A DNA stretch of 32,633 nucleotides from Candidatus Iainarchaeum sp. (GCA_028701835.1 JAQVQA010000008.1:1-32633), one strand, 5' to 3'; shown: positions 16,431-24,658, counted from the stretch's first letter. Notes: generated by a model from the letters alone, not told the origin. Program-made: numbers and translations.

Positions 16431-17845
16431 TAATGATTACTTAGTTGTTTTGCCGTAATAGAACCATCTTTATTATCAATTAACTGAATCCCTTGTCTTT
16501 CTAACTGCATTCTTATTGAATCAGCTTTAACCCAATTCTTTTCTATTTTCGCAATTTTTCTTTCTTCAATTAATTGAATTTGTTCTTGATTTAATTCAAA
16601 AAACTTTTCAGAAAAATCTAAAACACCTATAACAGAATCAACTTTTTTCAAAAATAAAATTGCATTATTTGCTCCTTCTAAACCCACTACCCCTTCATCA
16701 ATCAATTTATTTACTTTTTTAACAAAATCAAAAACAACAGCCATCGCTAAAGGGACATTCAAATCATTATCCATTGCCTCAATAAAATCATTCAAAGCAT
16801 TATTTGCAAATAAATCAACACCATCCCCTTTTTTTAACTCCTTAATCTCAAATAATCTTTCAATAAAATTTTGTAACCCTTGTATAGTCTTTTTTGAATC
16901 CTCTACTCCTTCAAAAGTAAAATTCAAAGGTTGCCTATAATTACTATTAATAAGAGTATATCTAATCGCTTTAGGATCCAAACCCTTTTTTATTAAATCA
17001 TTCAAAGTAAAAAAATTCCCTAAACTCTTAGACATTTTTTGACCATTAACCATTAAATGAGCTGTATGCAACCAATAATTAACAAACTTTTTTCCACTAA
17101 CGCCCTCGCTTTGCGCAATTTCATTCTCATGATGCGGAAATTTATTATCAATCCCCCCAGTATGAATATCAAATTGGTTTCCTAAATAATACATACTCAT
17201 AGCCGAACACTCAATATGCCACCCCGGTCTACCCTTTCCCAAAATAGTGTCCCAATAAACTGGACCATCATTCTCATCCCAAGCCTTCCACAAAGCAAAA
17301 TCACCCACACCTTCCTTTGAATACTCATCTTGTTTAACCCTAGCCCCCGCCTTTAGTTTAGTAGGATCAATTCCAGCTAGTTGACCATATTTCGAAAATT
17401 TTTTTATTGAAAAATAAATACTCCCATCTTCCCCCTTATACGCCAAACCTTTATCTAGTAGTTTCTTTACTACCCCAACCATTTGAGGAATGTGATCAGT
17501 TGCTGCACAATAAACTTCAGCAGGCAAGATATTCAATTTTTTTATATCTTCTAAAAAATAATCCTTATACCTTTGAGTATACTCTATAAGAGGAATACCC
17601 TCATTAATACTACCTTTAATGGTTTTGTCATCAACATCAGTATAGTTCATCACTTGTTTTACTTTAAAACCTCTAAAAAGCAAATATCTCTTCAACAGAT
17701 CCTCCCAAACATAACACTTTAGATTTCCTATATGTGCAAAATTATAAACAGTAGGACCACAAGTATAAAGACCAACAAACCCCTCTTTAATTGATTTAAA
17801 CTCTTCTACTTTATTCCCTAGAGAATTAAAAAACTTCAAAACCAT
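16430..17845 (-). CDS. cysS: Cysteinyl-tRNA synthetase
   Basis: Charges tRNA-Cys. The 471-residue protein has the class I signatures HIGN (TVYNFAHIGNLKCYVWEDL) and KMSKS (QKMSKSLGNFFTL). The zinc ligands are the Cys of LYTCGPTVYN, the Cys of WHIECSAMS, and His/Glu in FPHHENEIAQSE. VKQVMNYTDVDDKTI and HTGGIDNKFPHHE are further family motifs. I use ATG 17845 (MVLKFFNS); the track start at 17851 is a TTG two codons upstream. A short C-terminal anticodon-binding region is present (AKIEKNWVKADSIRMQLERQ). Confidence 0.97.
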   Translation of the reverse strand: MVLKFFNSLGNKVEEFKSIKEGFVGLYTCGPTVYNFAHIGNLKCYVWEDLLKRYLLFRGFKVKQVMNYTDVDDKTIKGSINEGIPLIEYTQRYKDYFLEDIKKLNILPAEVYCAATDHIPQMVGVVKKLLDKGLAYKGEDGSIYFSIKKFSKYGQLAGIDPTKLKAGARVKQDEYSKEGVGDFALWKAWDENDGPVYWDTILGKGRPGWHIECSAMSMYYLGNQFDIHTGGIDNKFPHHENEIAQSEGVSGKKFVNYWLHTAHLMVNGQKMSKSLGNFFTLNDLIKKGLDPKAIRYTLINSNYRQPLNFTFEGVEDSKKTIQGLQNFIERLFEIKELKKGDGVDLFANNALNDFIEAMDNDLNVPLAMAVVFDFVKKVNKLIDEGVVGLEGANNAILFLKKVDSVIGVLDFSEKFFELNQEQIQLIEERKIAKIEKNWVKADSIRMQLERQGIQLIDNKDGSITAKQLSNH

Positions 17846-18081
17846 AGACAAATATTATTTAGTTTATTTTATATTCATTACTTTTAAGAAAAAAATAGAG
17901 TCAAGACAAATAAAAAACAAAATTTAGCGGGAAAAAAAGTTTTTAAAAAAAAAGAAAATTTTTTTTAAAAATGTTATTTAAAATGATTTTTAAAATATGA
18001 TTCCTAAATAAATAATTAAAATTCTAATTAAAAATCGACTGACTTACACACTGATTTTAATTAATAAAATAAATTCTATTA

Positions 18082-18315
18082 TCAATCCGAATCATAATCA
18101 TACTCTGATTCATCAGACTCGTCAGAAGCCTCATCACTTAATTCAAACTCCTTACTCTCAACAAGTTTTAAAGCCCCTTTTTTGTCAATTACAACCAAAT
18201 ACTCTAAATTACATTCGGGACAAGAAACCGCATCCCCTTCCTCAAGCTCACTCCAATCAACATCAAACCTTGCCTTGCAATCAGAACAAACCTTTTTTTG
18301 TACTTGCGAAACCAT
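18082..18315 (-). CDS. LysW-like zinc ribbon with long acidic C-terminal tail
   Basis: A 77-residue protein. Two CxxC knuckles, VCSDC and SCPEC, form a zinc ribbon (about residues 9-42), and the segment SCPECNLEYLVV resembles the second half of LysW-type amino-group carrier proteins. The last 20 residues are almost all Asp, Glu and Ser (SDEASDESDESEYDYDSD). LysW ends in an acidic tail whose terminal Glu is the ligation site for the ATP-grasp enzyme LysX; here the tail is longer and ends in Asp. I start at ATG 18315 because TTTATAAA about 27 bases upstream looks like the TATA box; the longer frame would begin inside it. The two ATP-grasp genes are 2-4 kb away, so a link is possible but only inferred. 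Confidence 0.72.
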   Translation of the reverse strand: MVSQVQKKVCSDCKARFDVDWSELEEGDAVSCPECNLEYLVVIDKKGALKLVESKEFELSDEASDESDESEYDYDSD

Positions 18316-18466
18316 AATTATTTTCCTTGCACTCACCTTTATAAACATTTCTAAAACCAGCTAAAAACGACTAAAAACTAGGATTAACTACAAAGTAATA
18401 TTAAAAAAATTGAATAAAACATTCATTAACAAATCAAATAAATTTTTTTTTTGAATAAATTTATTG

Positions 18467-19033
18467 TTAAATTAAAAAAATAGATAATAAATTACTCAAC
18501 AAAAAAGATATTAATGAATTTAAAAACATGAAGAGAATCCAATTAATCAATAGTTTCAATTTATTAATCTTAAGAACAATCTTAAGCATTTTAAATGAGG
18601 CAATTATCCAAGAAATGACTAAAATAATTAATGCTACAAAAAAAATCCCTGCAATAACATTAAATAAAATTCCATTTATTATAGGCAGAAGCAAACAACC
18701 CCCAAAAATCAAAGAATAAAAAATCAAATTAATTTTCCAAAGTTTACTCAAAACAAAAAGGGAACGATTAAAAACTTTAGAAGAAGATTTAATTCTTTTT
18801 TTATTATGAACAAACTCAAAAAAGAATAACAAACCACTCAACACAATCCAGTTAACAATATTAATTATAAAAGAAATGATTGAAAAAACAAGACTGGATG
18901 TTAATAAGAAAACTGAAGCAGATAATAACAAACCTGATAAAATAATTACTGTCAAAACACTCTTAAAATCAAACTCACTATTAAAAGCTGATTCAAAAGA
19001 ATTTGTAGGGTGAAACACAATATCAAAAATCAT
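18467..19033 (-). CDS. Yip1-like membrane protein
   Basis: A 188-residue hydrophobic protein with about five TM segments and a short polar N-terminus. The opening MIFDIVFHPTNSFESAFNSEF followed by VLTVIILSGLLL is typical of prokaryotic Yip1-domain proteins, in which a 'P-x-x-x-F' element precedes the first helix. A polar loop (HNKKRIKSSSKVFNRS) separates TM2 and TM3. Function in prokaryotes is not established. The ATG at 19033 is followed immediately by the family-like start. It ends 150 bases from the zinc-ribbon gene on the same strand. Confidence 0.65.
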   Translation of the reverse strand: MIFDIVFHPTNSFESAFNSEFDFKSVLTVIILSGLLLSASVFLLTSSLVFSIISFIINIVNWIVLSGLLFFFEFVHNKKRIKSSSKVFNRSLFVLSKLWKINLIFYSLIFGGCLLLPIINGILFNVIAGIFFVALIILVISWIIASFKMLKIVLKINKLKLLINWILFMFLNSLISFLLSNLLSIFLI

Positions 19034-19223
19034 TAAACCACTATGAAACTAATAATTTCCAGCTATTTAAATTTAATCATTTCAAAAATATAGTAAAAAT
19101 AATCACGAACCCTAAAATAAAATTTGCTTTTTTCAGAAAATTAAATTCAAAAATAACTTATTTTGAAAAACAAAATTTAGTGATTTATAAAAGAAGTATA
19201 TGTAACCCACTTCAAAAAAATAA

Positions 19224-19715
19224 TTAAACTCGTTTCAATTCCTTCTTCATTAAATAATTATTAACATATTTTCCATTAACAAGAGAAGCTTTTGATAAAA
19301 CACCATACTTTTTAAAACCAATTTTTTTATACAAATTAATTGCAGGAGCATTACTCTCATCAACCGCTAACAAAACTAAAAATACTTTTTTTGGCAAGTT
19401 ATTCAAAACAAATTTAACCAATTTACTACCAATACCTTTCTTTCTAAAAGAAGGATGAATAACTAAAGAAGATAAATCTGCCCTGTGTTTATGAAGTCCT
19501 TTTCCAAAAGTCACTTTCAAGTGCCCAATTATTCTACTATCACTCAATACAACAAAACGCTCGTCCTTGCCTTTGAGAGTATCCCTAATTTTTTTTTGAA
19601 CAGAACTCTTCCTCCAATTAACAAACAAATTAGACATTTCATTAATGACATTCAAGTCAGAATCAACTAATTTTTTAAACTCTAAAACACTATCCAAAAA
19701 AATCACTCCCTTCAA
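19224..19715 (-). CDS. GNAT-family N-acetyltransferase
   Basis: A 163-residue acetyltransferase. The acetyl-CoA site is in HPSFRKKGIGSKLVKFVLNN (R-x-x-G-I-G), the beta4 strand is ADLSSLVIHP, and the C-terminal NAPAINLYKKIGFKKYGVL is the usual RimI/GNAT block. Its acceptor is unknown. The start TTG at 19715 overlaps the stop of the RimB-like gene (TTGA), so the two are translated as a coupled pair; a GTG at 19706 is an alternative. Being coupled to the protease-like gene next to the ATP-grasp cluster, it may act in the same modification system. Confidence 0.88.
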   Translation of the reverse strand: MKGVIFLDSVLEFKKLVDSDLNVINEMSNLFVNWRKSSVQKKIRDTLKGKDERFVVLSDSRIIGHLKVTFGKGLHKHRADLSSLVIHPSFRKKGIGSKLVKFVLNNLPKKVFLVLLAVDESNAPAINLYKKIGFKKYGVLSKASLVNGKYVNNYLMKKELKRV

Positions 19716-20152
19716 ACAAAAAAATTTTTCTCAGCATCATTCTCCCCTGACAAACGTTCCCTTTCAGAAACATCCTTTGACGAAGCAACCTTATTAGTTT
19801 TATGAGTCTTAGAAACATCAATAATAAAATTATTATGAATAATATCCCTTCCAATTAGAATAGAATAAGGCAAACCCTCCCTATCCTCAATATTAACACC
19901 AGTCTTTATTTTCTTTCCTTTAACCAAAATAATTGCTTCCGCAATCGCCCTTCGAGTATAACCCCTCTTTGAAGAAGCACTCTTAACTTTAACACTTGAA
20001 ATAATTGGACCCACCCCCGCCTTAGCAGCAACTCTTACATCAATAGAAGTCCTAGTAGCCCCTGTATCAAAAAGAGCCTTTTTTGTAACAACCCCAATCT
20101 TACCCTTAATTTGAACCGATTCAACCAAACCAATAACCTTTTTTGAAACCAT
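19712..20152 (-). CDS. RimB-like retropepsin-fold aspartyl protease
   Basis: A 146-residue protein of the RimB/'ATP-dependent zinc protease' family (PF05618-like). The active-site Asp is in ALFDTGATRTSID; the flap region follows, and YSILIGRDIIHNNFIIDVSK is the conserved second half. In bacteria such proteins accompany RimK-type ATP-grasp ligases and are proposed to trim the residues they add. Here it diverges directly from two ATP-grasp genes. The tail after residue 115 is hydrophilic (KTHKTNKVASSKDVSERERL) and extends beyond the family core. It shares a 4-base overlap with the GNAT gene. Confidence 0.88.
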   Translation of the reverse strand: MVSKKVIGLVESVQIKGKIGVVTKKALFDTGATRTSIDVRVAAKAGVGPIISSVKVKSASSKRGYTRRAIAEAIILVKGKKIKTGVNIEDREGLPYSILIGRDIIHNNFIIDVSKTHKTNKVASSKDVSERERLSGENDAEKNFFV

Positions 20153-20274
20153 CTAAGCCATAATAGGAAATAGTTCTTATTAAAACTATTGGTGACCAAA
20201 AAAACTCTTTTAAAAAATAATTTAACTAAAAAGCAAAGCCTTTTATTAACCACTACAAATTAATAAAATTATAA
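20153..20274. promoter_or_regulatory. Divergent promoter with inverted repeat at the ligase/protease locus
   Basis: AATAGTT (20169-20175) and AACTATT (20184-20190) form a perfect inverted repeat with an 8-base spacer. On the minus strand the repeat encloses TTTTAATAAG, a good TATA box about 26-30 bases from the RimB-like ATG at 20152. The plus-strand gene has TTTTATTAACC (20240-20250) about 30 bases before its ATG. A factor bound at the repeat would block the minus promoter, so this is a candidate operator. Confidence 0.45.
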
Positions 20275-21219
20275 ATGAACATACTTATTTTAGCTGAAAA
20301 AAAAAAGAAAGTTCAAAACTTACTAAATGCATTAAATGAATCTAAAAACACCACTTACCTAAGATTATCAAAAGTAGTTTTAGTAAGCAAAAACAATAGA
20401 ACAAGAATAAAAGCTTTTGGAACCGAACTTGAAGAATACGACGCAATTTATATACAAGCAAGAACCTCCTTATCCCCATTTATTGAACCACTACTTGAAG
20501 AAATAGAACAAATAGGAAATTATACAAATATAAAAAAAGGATCATATTACATTGGAGAAAATGAACCATACTTAACTGTAGTTCTATCCCAAGCAGAAAT
20601 ACCAACCCCAAAATCAATCTCAACAGGTTCTGTTAAAAATATTGAATCAATTGCAAAAAAAATACAATACCCTTTAATAATAAAAACTTTCTTTATAAAA
20701 AAACCCCAACAAGTGCTATTAGTCAATTCTCAAAGAGAATTAAAGTTATTTATTAAAAGTATAAAAACAGAGATTGATGGCTTCTTAATAAGAGAATTTA
20801 TTCAAGGAGACATAATTTCTTGTGCAGTAATTGGAGAAAAAATATTTCCAGTAAAAAGAAAATCTTCTCAAACTAATTCAAAAGAAATTGAACAAGGAAA
20901 AAAATACAAATTGAATCAAAAAGAAAGAGAAATAATACTAAAAACACTGAAAACAATAGGTTATGACATAGCAAGAATTGATTTAGTGAAAGGAAAAATA
21001 ATAAAAGTAGAACCAATTATTCCATTTGAAGAATTTAGAGGAGTTTATACAAACCAAATAGAATTACAACTAGCAAATCACCTAACTCAAAAAGCACTTG
21101 AACATGAAGCAAACAAAATAAGCCCATATGACTTTTTAGGAATAAGAAAATTCCTTTCTAAAACATTCTTTGCCCCCCTAATAAAACACTTGACTAAAAT
21201 ATGGAGAGATAAACAATGA
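20275..21219 (+). CDS. RimK-family ATP-grasp protein, degenerate motifs
   Basis: A 314-residue protein paired with the next gene. The RimK/LysX-like layout is visible: an N-terminal preATP-grasp domain, EYDAIYIQARTSLSPFIEPLL, AEIPTPKSISTG, then the ATP-binding Lys in YPLIIKTFFIKK (about 137). The usual glycine-rich loop is missing (FFIKKPQQVLLVNS has no Gly), and the metal-binding E-x-N of the final strand is replaced by KVEPIIPFEEF. It keeps REFIQGD and CAVIGEKIFPVKR. It may be a weak or inactive partner subunit that serves the canonical enzyme encoded next, or have changed substrate. The genes overlap by 4 bases (ATGA). Confidence 0.82.
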   Translation: MNILILAEKKKKVQNLLNALNESKNTTYLRLSKVVLVSKNNRTRIKAFGTELEEYDAIYIQARTSLSPFIEPLLEEIEQIGNYTNIKKGSYYIGENEPYLTVVLSQAEIPTPKSISTGSVKNIESIAKKIQYPLIIKTFFIKKPQQVLLVNSQRELKLFIKSIKTEIDGFLIREFIQGDIISCAVIGEKIFPVKRKSSQTNSKEIEQGKKYKLNQKEREIILKTLKTIGYDIARIDLVKGKIIKVEPIIPFEEFRGVYTNQIELQLANHLTQKALEHEANKISPYDFLGIRKFLSKTFFAPLIKHLTKIWRDKQ

Positions 21220-22109
21220 AAAAAAGACTTGCAATAATTGGTTCAAAAACATTCAAACAATCAACAATAAACGCCATGACTGAAGAAGCTAAAAAAAAGT
21301 TTGAGACAGTAGTCTTTGCTCCAATCAACGAATTAATCATTCAAAATATTGACGGGAAAACAAGCGTTTTATTCAAGTCACAAAACTTACTAAACTTTGA
21401 TGCAATATACCCCCGAATATCTTCAAGAGACATGCTACTAGGAGAAACACTACTAAAAGCAATTGAAAAAAGCAAAGCATACTGTCCAGTAAATATACAA
21501 GCATACCAAATCACCAACCACAAATTCTATACTGTACAAAAATTAACAAACGAAGGAATTGCAGGAATAACTAGCACACTATTCATCTCCCCAAAATACG
21601 CTGACTATGCCATAATGGAAACAGGATACCCCTTTGTAATGAAACTAATTTCAGGATTTGCAGGAAAAGGAGTAGTACTAATAAACAATAAAGAACAAAT
21701 GGAAAGCATACTTGATGCAATTCATTTATTTGAAGAATTCATTTGCACACAAAAATTCATTAAAGGAAAAAATTATGATGTAAGATGCTACGTTATTGGA
21801 GACTACGTAATAGCAGTTAAACGAACAAGTAGAAAAGGAGAATGGAGAGCAAACGTTTCAAAAGGAGGAAGTGCAGAATTAATCAACCCTACCCCCGAAA
21901 TGCTAGAAATCGCAAAAAAATCTGCAAAAATATTAGGGACAGATATTTGTGCAGTTGATTTAATGGATAAAAAAAAGAAGTGGGTAGTAATTGAAGTAAA
22001 TTTTATGCCAGGTCCATTCAAAAAATACCTTGGAACAACCATAATCCAAGAATGGTTAAGATTAATATCCAACAAAATAGAGTCAAAAGAATCAAATCAA
22101 ATAAATTAA
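21216..22109 (+). CDS. RimK-family ATP-grasp amino-acid ligase, canonical
   Basis: A 297-residue ligase expected to join an amino acid to a carboxyl group through an acyl-phosphate, as in RimK (glutamate onto protein S6) or LysX (glutamate or aminoadipate onto LysW). All catalytic motifs are present: FVMKLISGFAGKGVVLI (glycine-rich loop, about residues 147-153), YDVRCYVIGDYVIAVKR, SRKGEWRANVSKGG, ICAVDLMD, and VIEVNFMPG (about 259-266). The substrate cannot be told from the sequence. It starts within the stop of the preceding gene (ATGA), so the two are made together. Two DUF1704 metallopeptidase genes follow after 82 bases. Confidence 0.93.
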   Translation: MKKRLAIIGSKTFKQSTINAMTEEAKKKFETVVFAPINELIIQNIDGKTSVLFKSQNLLNFDAIYPRISSRDMLLGETLLKAIEKSKAYCPVNIQAYQITNHKFYTVQKLTNEGIAGITSTLFISPKYADYAIMETGYPFVMKLISGFAGKGVVLINNKEQMESILDAIHLFEEFICTQKFIKGKNYDVRCYVIGDYVIAVKRTSRKGEWRANVSKGGSAELINPTPEMLEIAKKSAKILGTDICAVDLMDKKKKWVVIEVNFMPGPFKKYLGTTIIQEWLRLISNKIESKESNQIN

Positions 22110-22191
22110 AACTAAAAATAAAAACAAACCTTAAAAATAACTTCTAATTAAATTAAATAAGTTTAATAAAAACAAAATAATTATTCTTTTT

Positions 22192-23307
22192 ATGAAATTT
22201 TATAACTATACTTTGGTTGACCAAAAAATATGTCAACTAGCAGCAACAATAGAAACAAATATTCTAAGCTATATTAATCCAATCAATCTTGATGAAGAAA
22301 AAGAAAATTTTTTCAATACACTAAACAAAAAAGAACAATACAACCCAAACTTTAACTACGTAGCAAAAAACCCTATTTACAAATATTACTCAAAAAACAT
22401 TACCCTCCCAGTATTCAAAAACGAAATGAACGAATTATTCAAAGAAATTGGATCAGATTCATTAGGATTAATATTTGAAAGAAAACTCCTTGATTTATTT
22501 GACAGAATTGAACTAATCAAAAGTGTAGGAACCGAAAATTTTTCAGAAAACTCACAAGGTTATTATGGCGAAATAACATCTAATGCAAGAAAATATGCTC
22601 AAGAAATAATATCAAAAAAAATTGAGCCAAAAGAAAACACTTTAACATTTGAAGAATCAAAAAAAATAATGGAATCAGCTTTACATGAAAGAAAATTAAA
22701 ATACAAGGTAATTGAAAAAAAGACTCCCGGATCAAAGGTTTCAGTGAATATAAGAACTAAAGAAATTATGATATCAAAAAAAGCCCAATTATCAAAAATG
22801 GATTTATCTAGATTAATAGCTCACGAAATAGAAGGACATATTTATAGATACGAAAATGGATGTACCCAACCTTACAAAATATTTTCAAGAGGACTAAGCA
22901 AAGAAACTCTAAAAACAGAAGAAGGAATCGCAGTATACATAGAACAACAAGAAGAAATAAACATTGACGAACAACTCAAACAATACGCTGGAAGAATAAT
23001 CGCAATACAAACTGCAAAAAAACACTCTTTTTTTGAAACATTTGAAGAAATGAATAAATATTTTAACAAAGAAGAATCATTTAACCTCACTCTAAGAGCA
23101 AAAAGAGGAACCTTTAACCAAGAAAAAGGAGGGGCTTTTTACAAAGACTCACTATACTTACAAGGATACTTAGAAATAAAAGAGTTTACAAAAGACAGAA
23201 ACTTAAAAGAACTTTATTACGGCAGATACTCTATAAATGACGCCCCGTTAGTTTTCGATGTAGATGGACTAATAAAACCAAAATATTTTCCAAAGGTGAA
23301 AAAATGA
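22192..23307 (+). CDS. DUF1704 / MATCAP-like metallopeptidase, copy 1
   Basis: A 371-residue protein of the DUF1704 family ('QEGLA-motif protein'). The zinc motif is the HExxxH form: LIAHEIEGHIYRYENG (about residues 211-216), with the downstream Glu in TEEGIAVYIEQ. The later block LRAKRGTFNQEKGGAFYKDS is also family-typical. Eukaryotic members (MATCAP/KIAA0895-type) remove C-terminal tyrosine from tubulin; bacterial members frequently lie beside ATP-grasp genes. So a role as the remover of a ligated amino acid is attractive but inferred. The gap to the ligase gene is 82 bases and it overlaps copy 2 by ATGA. Confidence 0.9.
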   Translation: MKFYNYTLVDQKICQLAATIETNILSYINPINLDEEKENFFNTLNKKEQYNPNFNYVAKNPIYKYYSKNITLPVFKNEMNELFKEIGSDSLGLIFERKLLDLFDRIELIKSVGTENFSENSQGYYGEITSNARKYAQEIISKKIEPKENTLTFEESKKIMESALHERKLKYKVIEKKTPGSKVSVNIRTKEIMISKKAQLSKMDLSRLIAHEIEGHIYRYENGCTQPYKIFSRGLSKETLKTEEGIAVYIEQQEEINIDEQLKQYAGRIIAIQTAKKHSFFETFEEMNKYFNKEESFNLTLRAKRGTFNQEKGGAFYKDSLYLQGYLEIKEFTKDRNLKELYYGRYSINDAPLVFDVDGLIKPKYFPKVKK

Positions 23308-24380
23308 ATTCACTAATGAAAAATGACGAGTTTATTTTTAACTCGTCAAAAAAAATTGAGAAAAATTTTCTTGACTCAATTAACCCTATTAATTCGATAA
23401 AAGAAAAAAAAACTTTTTTTCAAGAACACAATAAATTCATTGAATACAACCCAAATTTTGAATATATTAAAAAAATAGATTATTCAAAAGAAAAAAATAA
23501 TTTAATCGAATCAGAAAAAATAATAGGGAAGAAAATGATTGAGAAAATATTCAAAACAAGAATCTGCAATTTATTAAAAGAAATTGATTTAATAGAAAAA
23601 ATTAACACAAAAAAATTTTGTAATAGTTCAATAAAACTTTTTGGAAAACCAAAAAATAGTGAAACAAGACTTGCTGAAGAACTAATTCAAAAAAAATTAA
23701 AAGTTTTAAAGAAAAATATTAAACCAAATCAAATCAAAGAAAAAATTCAACCCCTACTAAACAAAACTGGATTTAAAGCAGAATTAAAACAAAATATGTC
23801 TGCAAAAGCAGCAGTAAACTTAACTAAAAAAAAGCTGTTCATTAATACTAATTCAAATTTCAGTAAAAGTGATGTCACTAGATTTAAAGTTCATGAAATA
23901 GAAACCCACATATATAGATATCTTAACGGATTAAACCAACCATTCAAAACACTCTCAATAGGCTCTGGGGAAGAATACCTAAAAACTGAAGAAGGACTAG
24001 CAATATTTAATGAATTAAAAATAACTCAAACCAACTCTTTTCAAGAAAAAATAATTGCCGCGAGATTATACGCAATTAAATATGCTCTTAAACATGATTT
24101 TTTTGACACATTTGATGAATTAAATAAATTCTTTGAAAAAGAAGACGCTTATGTAATAACCCAAAGAGTAAAAAGAGGAATACCTTATTGTGATAAAGGA
24201 GCATTTACTAAAGATTACTGCTACTTTTCAGGATTATTAAAAATAACTAATTTTGTAGACAAAGGCGGGAAAATTGAAGATTTATACTATGGGAAAATAA
24301 GCATTGAAGAAACTAAAATAGTGAAAAAAATAAAAGAAATAAATAAACCAAAATACTTACCAAAACACTACACTAACTAA
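23304..24380 (+). CDS. DUF1704 / MATCAP-like metallopeptidase, copy 2
   Basis: A 358-residue paralogue of the preceding gene. The zinc motif is FKVHEIETHIYRYLNG (about 197-202), with TEEGLAIFNEL further on and RVKRGIPYCDKGAFTKD near the C-terminus. The N-terminal EYNPNFEYI matches QYNPNFNYV of copy 1, so the two come from a tandem duplication that has diverged strongly. All catalytic residues I can identify are kept in both, suggesting two different substrates or a heterodimer. The ATG overlaps the stop of copy 1. Confidence 0.9.
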   Translation: MNSLMKNDEFIFNSSKKIEKNFLDSINPINSIKEKKTFFQEHNKFIEYNPNFEYIKKIDYSKEKNNLIESEKIIGKKMIEKIFKTRICNLLKEIDLIEKINTKKFCNSSIKLFGKPKNSETRLAEELIQKKLKVLKKNIKPNQIKEKIQPLLNKTGFKAELKQNMSAKAAVNLTKKKLFINTNSNFSKSDVTRFKVHEIETHIYRYLNGLNQPFKTLSIGSGEEYLKTEEGLAIFNELKITQTNSFQEKIIAARLYAIKYALKHDFFDTFDELNKFFEKEDAYVITQRVKRGIPYCDKGAFTKDYCYFSGLLKITNFVDKGGKIEDLYYGKISIEETKIVKKIKEINKPKYLPKHYTN

Positions 24381-24419
24381 CACTATTAAAAATGCCTAAA
24401 GCTTTTTTTTTGCGACCAA

Positions 24420-24489
24420 GCAAAAGCAAAGGCTTTTGCGAAGCATCACAAAACTTTATTTTGTGATGGCGATTTTTGCAAAGCAAAAA
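24420..24489. repeat. Three consecutive perfect mini-hairpins
   Basis: GCAAAAGC-AAAG-GCTTTTGC (24420-24439, 8-bp stem), CATCACAAAA-CTTTA-TTTTGTGATG (24444-24468, 10-bp stem) and TTTTTGC-AAA-GCAAAAA (24473-24489, 7-bp stem) follow each other with 3-5 base gaps. They lie on the 3' side (minus strand) of the tRNA-Leu, beyond the 54-bp repeats. All have 3-5 base loops. Confidence 0.75.
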
Positions 24490-24657
24490 GGGCTCATGCT
24501 GAAAGCTCTTCTTTCCGCGAACGCTTTCTTCTGAAAGAAGAAAGGGCTCATGCAGAAAGCTCTTCTTTCCGCGAACGCTTTCTTCTGAAAGAAGAAAGGG
24601 CTCATGCAGAAAGCTCTTCTTTTTGCGAACGCTTTCTTCTGAAAGAAGAAAGGGCTC
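24490..24657. repeat. Tandem array of 54-bp repeats (three copies plus a start)
   Basis: GGGCTCATGC recurs at 24490, 24544, 24598 and 24652, a constant 54-base period. The units differ at only a few positions (CATGCT/CATGCA, TTCCGCG/TTTTGCG). Each contains CTTTCTTC-TGAAA-GAAGAAAG, a perfect 8-bp hairpin, and a weaker GAAAG/CTTTC one. The array ends against the 3' end of tRNA-Leu. On the minus strand the units happen to read as an open 18-residue repeat, which I regard as a by-product of the period being a multiple of three. Confidence 0.85.
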
Positions 24658-24658
24658 A

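Noticed and set aside
17846-18081. Possible RNA gene or terminator in the poly-A/T stretch after cysS start
   Set aside because: Only homopolymer-like A/T runs are present; no stable stem or conserved motif could be identified.
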